A stretch of DNA of 64,000 nucleotides, from contig NC_046295.1 in assembly GCF_004115265.2 (NCBI RefSeq), positions 72,745,008 to 72,809,007 on the forward strand, in the 5' to 3' direction. Below the pieces are notes generated by a model. That model ran no database searches. It saw only the letters and a list, made by a program, of their open reading frames with translations, and was not told where the DNA came from. How positions within the stretch are numbered: the first letter of the stretch is position 1; every line of letters starts with the position of its first letter. This DNA comes from Rhinolophus ferrumequinum (Eukaryota > Chordata > Mammalia > Chiroptera > Rhinolophidae). Position numbers and translations under genes: made by a program. Shown here in pieces: positions 60,450-64,000 of this stretch.

Positions 60450-60595
60450 AACCATCTGCCTCGGAGATACCTGGTCCCAGGTCTCATGAAGGAGCATCTC
60501 TGGCAGTAGAGCTACAATCTGCATCTTTAACAAGCTCTCCAGGTGATTCTGCTGAACTCTAAAGTGAGGGACCACTGCCCTAGGGCATCTGTCTT
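60450..60595 (+). mobile_element. MER5-like remnant (second)
   Basis: Counterpart of 8440-8580. Confidence 0.6.
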
Positions 60596-60685
60596 GGAGG
60601 GAGCGAGAAGTACACTGAGCAATTATTACATGTTTAATGCACGTCTCTAACCTAGAGTTTGGTGCCCTGTCCCCTTGGGTCCTTT

Positions 60686-60693
60686 CCCTAGGG
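60686..60693. promoter_or_regulatory. Candidate O/E core site, unit 8
   Basis: CCCTAGGG within TTTCCCTAGGGGTAG, 683 bp before the ATG. A second CCCNNGGG core, CCCTTGGG, lies about 12 bases upstream. Confidence 0.3.
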
Positions 60694-60924
60694 GTAGAGT
60701 GGAGTCTTCACTTCTCCATTTGTGAAGGTGGTGAAATGAGAAGAGTAAGCTCCAGGCTCTTGACTTTTCACTGATGTCAGTGAGAGGTTAGTACCACAGA
60801 CCTTGTAGGATGAATCTGGTTCTGTGTGTCTACAGAGAAGCTGAGAAACCAATCCCCACTCCCGGAGGCTGGATGACTTCAGCATAGAATTCAGAGCAGA
60901 ACTAGATATCCTTCTTCACAAAAA

Positions 60925-60953
60925 GGTGTGTGTGTGTGTGTGTGTGTGTGTGT
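60925..60953. repeat. (GT)n microsatellite
   Basis: GT run, 416 bp before the ATG. Confidence 0.95.
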
Positions 60954-61325
60954 CTACACCGGAGCTCATCACCTCTCTGGGCTCTTGCTGAAATCACCTC
61001 TCATTACTAGTTCCTAAGGACAGGGACACTGCAAACACCACTGGCCAATGACTCTCACACTTTAACCCCGAGCCTTGGGGAGATGAGGAATAAGCCGCCT
61101 GGCTGCTCAGTGACGTCCTGCCTGTAATCCCTAGAACAGTCCTATACCCTCGTCAAAGGCATCAAGTCTCGGGCCAAGGAAATATTACTAACTCAGTTGT
61201 GTTTGCCTGAGCTCCGCTGAACACATCACACTGAGTTCTTCACTAGAGATCTTTGCATTATTTATTGAATGAAAGCAATGTTACCTCAGACAGGACAGCT
61301 CCTAGGCTCAACAGTTGCTGATTGT

Positions 61326-61353
61326 GCTTTTTTCACTGTCCTTTCATCCCCAG
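61326..61353 (+). promoter_or_regulatory. 3' splice acceptor before OR coding exon
   Basis: TTTTTTCACTGTCC then TTTCATCCCCAG ending at 61353, 15 bases before the ATG. Confidence 0.7.
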
Positions 61354-61368
61354 CAGACACAGGGCAGC

Positions 61369-62310
61369 ATGAGGCCTGAGAACCAGAGCAGCGTGTCCCA
61401 CTTCCTCCTGCGGGGGCTCCCCATCCGGCCCGAGCAGCAGGGCGCGTTCTTCGCCCTGTTCCTGGCCATGTACCTGACCACGGTGCTGGGGAACCTGCTC
61501 CTTATCCTGCTCATCAGGCTGGACGCTCGCCTGCACACGCCCATGTACTTCTTCCTCAGCCACTTGGCCTGCTCTGACATCTCTTTGTCATCTGTCACCG
61601 TCCCTAAGATGCTCGTGAACATGCAGACTCAGGACCAATCCATCCCCTATGCAGGGTGTGTAACGCAGATGTTTTTTTTCATAGTTTTTACTGTTTTGGA
61701 CAATTTCCTTCTCACCTCAATGGCATATGATCGGTACGTTGCCATCTGTCACCCCCTCCACTACATGACCATCATGAGAGAGGGACTGTGTATCTTACTA
61801 GTAACTGGGTCCTGGCTCCTCTCCTGTGCCAGTGCCCTGTCCCACACCCTTCTCCTGACCCAACTGTCCTTTTGTGATGACAACACCATCCCCCATTTCT
61901 TCTGTGACCTTGGTGTCCTGCTGAAGTTGTCCTGCTCTGACACCTCCCTCAATGATCTGGTCATTTTCACATTAGGTTTGGCCGGCATCACTCTCCCACT
62001 AATATGCATCTTGATCTCTTATGGCCGCATTGGGGTCACCATCCTGAAGGTTCCATCTACCAAGGGCATCTGCAAAGCCTTGTCCACCTGTGGCTCCCAC
62101 CTCACTGTGGTGTCTGTGTACTATGGGACAATTATTTGGCTCTATATTTTCCCCTCATCCAACACCTCCAGTGACAACAACATAATTGCTTCTGTGATGT
62201 ACACAGTGGTCACTCCAATGCTGAACCCTTTCATTTATAGCCTGAGGAACAGAGACATGAAGGGGGCCCTGGAGAAACTCATCAACAGAGCAACAGTCTT
62301 GTTTCAATGA
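61369..62310 (+). CDS. OR1J1-like: OR1J1-like olfactory receptor (unit 8, intact)
   Basis: 313-residue odorant receptor, complete from MRPENQSS to TVLFQ with all OR motifs. Copy-specific sites: Phe102 in CVTQMFFF (others Tyr), Val109 in TM3, DLGVLLKLS with Val183, Asp196 at the start of TM5 (SLNDLVIF, others Glu), TLGLAGITL within TM5 (Leu202), Val223 (GVTIL), Val250 and Ile260 in TM6 ([18 protein letters not shown]). The upstream flank and early coding sequence match unit 7 almost exactly, while the 3' flank is closest to unit 5. The start at 61369 follows the acceptor; the in-frame Met at 61315 precedes it. Function and signalling are inferred from the family; the ligand is unknown. Confidence 0.95.
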   Translation: MRPENQSSVSHFLLRGLPIRPEQQGAFFALFLAMYLTTVLGNLLLILLIRLDARLHTPMYFFLSHLACSDISLSSVTVPKMLVNMQTQDQSIPYAGCVTQMFFFIVFTVLDNFLLTSMAYDRYVAICHPLHYMTIMREGLCILLVTGSWLLSCASALSHTLLLTQLSFCDDNTIPHFFCDLGVLLKLSCSDTSLNDLVIFTLGLAGITLPLICILISYGRIGVTILKVPSTKGICKALSTCGSHLTVVSVYYGTIIWLYIFPSSNTSSDNNIIASVMYTVVTPMLNPFIYSLRNRDMKGALEKLINRATVLFQ

Positions 62311-62380
62311 TGTTAGCTCATCTTTATGACACATGCGTTTATCACCAGGCCCTAGTGTCTTAATTGTGAGCCCAGCATGG

Positions 62381-62386
62381 AATAAA
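62381..62386 (+). promoter_or_regulatory. Candidate poly(A) signal
   Basis: AATAAA about 70 bases after the stop codon, in CATGGAATAAATGCTC, at the same place as in unit 5. Confidence 0.35.
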
Positions 62387-62570
62387 TGCTCAGTAAATAT
62401 ATGTTAACTTGATTATATTGTTACAGTCACTCTCTTTTTCTTGCAAATCTTTAGCATAAATTAAGAATTCTTGTGATATTATTACTCTTGTTTATTCGAT
62501 TAAGAAACTACATAGTTAGTAGAATTTATATCTCTCCTTATTTCCCGGGAATCCATTACTTTTTTTTAAA

Positions 62571-62708
62571 ATGGGTTATTGGGCTAAAATTGACGTTTAA
62601 ACACTGTATATATTTAAATTAAACTTGATATGTATACATGGTGAAATGATCACCACAATCAAGCTAATTTTTAATATATCCATCAAAAAGAAATGAGACT
62701 TTTAACTG

Positions 62709-62748
<40 letters not shown>

Positions 62749-62778
62749 TCCATCACTTCCACATAGTTACCATTTTTT
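62571..62778 (+). mobile_element. Old L1 3'-end fragment (block A), interrupted
   Basis: Counterpart of 1729-2210, carrying the small insertion at 62683-62748 and then cut by the minus-strand L1. Confidence 0.65.
62683..62748. repeat. Small insertion with A run and (TA)n
   Basis: AGAAATGAGACTTTTAACTG, a run of A, then TA repeats, between two ATATCCATCA copies. Same insertion as in unit 5 (36004-36083). Confidence 0.85.
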
Positions 62779-64000
62779 TCTTTTTGTTTCTTAAATTAAA
62801 GTTTATTAGCGTGACAATTGTTAGGAAAGTTACATATAGATGATGTAATACAATTCTGTATTACAATAAATCCCATTGTGTTCACCACCCAGAGTCAGTT
62901 CTCCTTCAACACCATGTATTTGTTCCCCTTTACCCTCATCTACCACCCTCCACCCCCCTTACCCTCTGGTAACCACTGAACTATTGTCTGTGTCTATGAG
63001 TTTTTGTTTCTCATTTGTTTGTCTTGTTCTTTTGTTGTTTTTGGTTTATTTACCAATATCAGTGAAATCATATGATTCTCTGCTTTTTCTGTCTGACTTA
63101 TTTCACTTAGTGTTATAATCTCAAGATCCATCCATGTTGTCACAGATGGTCCTATTTCATTTTTTCTTACGACCAATTAGTATTCCATGGTGTATATATA
63201 CCACAACTTCTTTATCCATTCATGTATTGGCCACCGTAAATAAAGCTTCAATGAACATTGGAGCACACGTGTCTTTATGTGTAAATGTTTTCAGATTTTT
63301 TCGGTAGATACCAGGAGAGGGATTGCTGGGTCATAAGGCAATTCTATTCGGAATTTTTTGATTAACCTCCACTCTGCCTTCCATAGCGGCTGCACCAGTC
63401 TGCATTGCCACCAACAGTGTATGAGGGTTCCTTTTTCTCCACAGCCTCTCCAACACTTGTTGCTATTTGTCTTGTTGATGATAGCCATTCTGACTGGTGT
63501 GAGGTGAAATCTCATTGTGATTTTTATTTGCATTTCTCTGATGATTAGTGATGTTGAGCATTTTTTCATATGTCTATTTGCCATTTGTATGTCCTCTATG
63601 GAGAAATGTCTCTTCAGGTCCTCTGCTCATTTTTCAATTGGGTTGTTTATTTGTTGTTGAGTTGCATGAGTTCCTTGTATATTTTGGATATTAGCCCCTT
63701 ATCGGAGGCACTGCTTGCAAAAATTTTCTCCCATTCAGTTGGTTGCTTCTTTATTTTGTCGATTGTTTCTTTGCTGTGCAGAAGCATTTAAGTTTGATAT
63801 AGTCCCATTCATTTCTTTCAGCTTTTACTTCCCTTGCCTTTGGAGTCAAATTCATAAAATGCTCTTTGAACCCAAGGTCCATAAGTTTAGTACCTAGGTT
63901 TTCTTCTATGCAGTTTATTGTTTCAGGTCTTATGCTTAAGTCTTTGATCCATTTTGAATTGATTTTGGTACATGGTGACAGACAGCAGTCCAGTTTCACT
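62779..64000 (-). mobile_element. L1 retrotransposon, minus strand, 3' part (runs off window)
   Basis: Read on the minus strand it gives the C-terminal half of L1 ORF2 (segments such as [19 protein letters not shown] and [19 protein letters not shown]) and then the 3' UTR down to about 62779. The ORF2 region is split over more than one frame, so it is probably not active. It aligns with the L1 at 41934-42727, and both belong to a fairly young L1 group. The 5' end and the second target-site copy lie outside the window. Confidence 0.92.

Larger units (their letters stand above)
52289..60859. repeat. Tandem duplication unit 7
   Basis: Lacks block C and SINEs, and carries a solo LTR (54723-55259). 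Stretches with no recognised gene: 55265-55690, 55800-56870, 57340-57800, 57970-58555, 58755-59857 and 59868-60440; the later ones are closest to unit 4. Confidence 0.85.
60860..64000. repeat. Tandem duplication unit 8 (3' end cut by window)
   Basis: Begins as the other units and is interrupted from about 62779 by a minus-strand L1 that runs to the window end. The stretch 62310-62570 has no recognised feature beyond a candidate poly(A) signal. Confidence 0.85.

Noticed and set aside
8373-60562. Recurrent 61-residue frames beginning MGCTPRA (units 1, 6, 7 and variants in unit 4)
   Set aside because: They overlap the second MER5-like remnant. Conservation follows from recent duplication, and the frame is lost in other units.
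489-61563. Antisense reading frames of 72 to 110 residues over each OR coding region (for example beginning [11 protein letters not shown])
   Set aside because: They recur in all copies only because the sense sequence is conserved. Their sequence is a shadow of the GC-rich 5' coding segment and resembles no known family.
62876-64000. Reading frames on both strands near the window end as host genes
   Set aside because: All fall in the minus-strand L1; minus-strand frames are ORF2 pieces and plus-strand frames are shadows.

Overview
The window looks like mammalian nuclear DNA, most likely from a bat of the horseshoe/leaf-nosed group (Rhinolophidae/Hipposideridae). The class is clear from the olfactory receptor (OR) genes, mammalian MIR, MER5-type and L1 repeats, long CA/TA microsatellites and single-exon coding regions behind a splice acceptor. 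The bat assignment rests on three copies of a composite tRNA-derived SINE that resembles the Rhin-type SINE of horseshoe bats. That match is from memory, not a search.

The whole window is one tandem array. A unit of about 8 to 9.4 kb repeats eight times in the same orientation, and each unit carries one OR gene on the + strand. All eight coding regions belong to one family 1 subfamily and look closest to OR1J1. Start codons lie at 514, 9376, 18078, 26784, 34680, 44101, 52811 and 61369. Units 3 to 8 have complete reading frames of 313 or 319 codons. Units 1 and 2 are frameshifted by a 1-bp and a 2-bp deletion respectively. Every copy has the same 3' splice acceptor (pyrimidine tract then CAG) 13 to 14 bases before the ATG, so each gene should have at least one upstream non-coding exon, which I could not place.

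Downstream of each OR gene the order is stereotyped: an old L1 3' end, a minus-strand MIR, a second L1 3'-end fragment with a TA/CA/GATA microsatellite, an AT-rich tract, a plus-strand MIR, a MER5-like DNA transposon remnant, in some units a third L1 3' end, a second MER5-like remnant, and then the (GT)n repeat that sits 413 to 431 bp before the next ATG. Later insertions mark individual units: a SINE shared by units 1 and 2, a short TA-flanked inverted-repeat element in unit 3, a 5'-truncated L1 in unit 5, a SINE in unit 6, a solo retroviral LTR in unit 7, and a larger minus-strand L1 that runs off the end in unit 8.

Shared insertions and shared sequence blocks show a mosaic history. Units 1 and 2 are sisters. 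The stretch from the 3' flank of unit 4 into unit 5 pairs with that from unit 7 into unit 8, which suggests duplication of a multi-unit block. The 5' flank and 5' coding part of units 7 and 8 are near identical, which suggests gene conversion. The proteins are almost invariant except at a few sites in TM3, TM4 and TM5, including positions that face the odorant pocket in class A receptors. Several small inverted duplications suggest template switching. I found no CRISPR array, tRNA or rRNA gene, or non-OR host gene, and no clearly new molecular system. The notable content is the young OR expansion and its mutational record.
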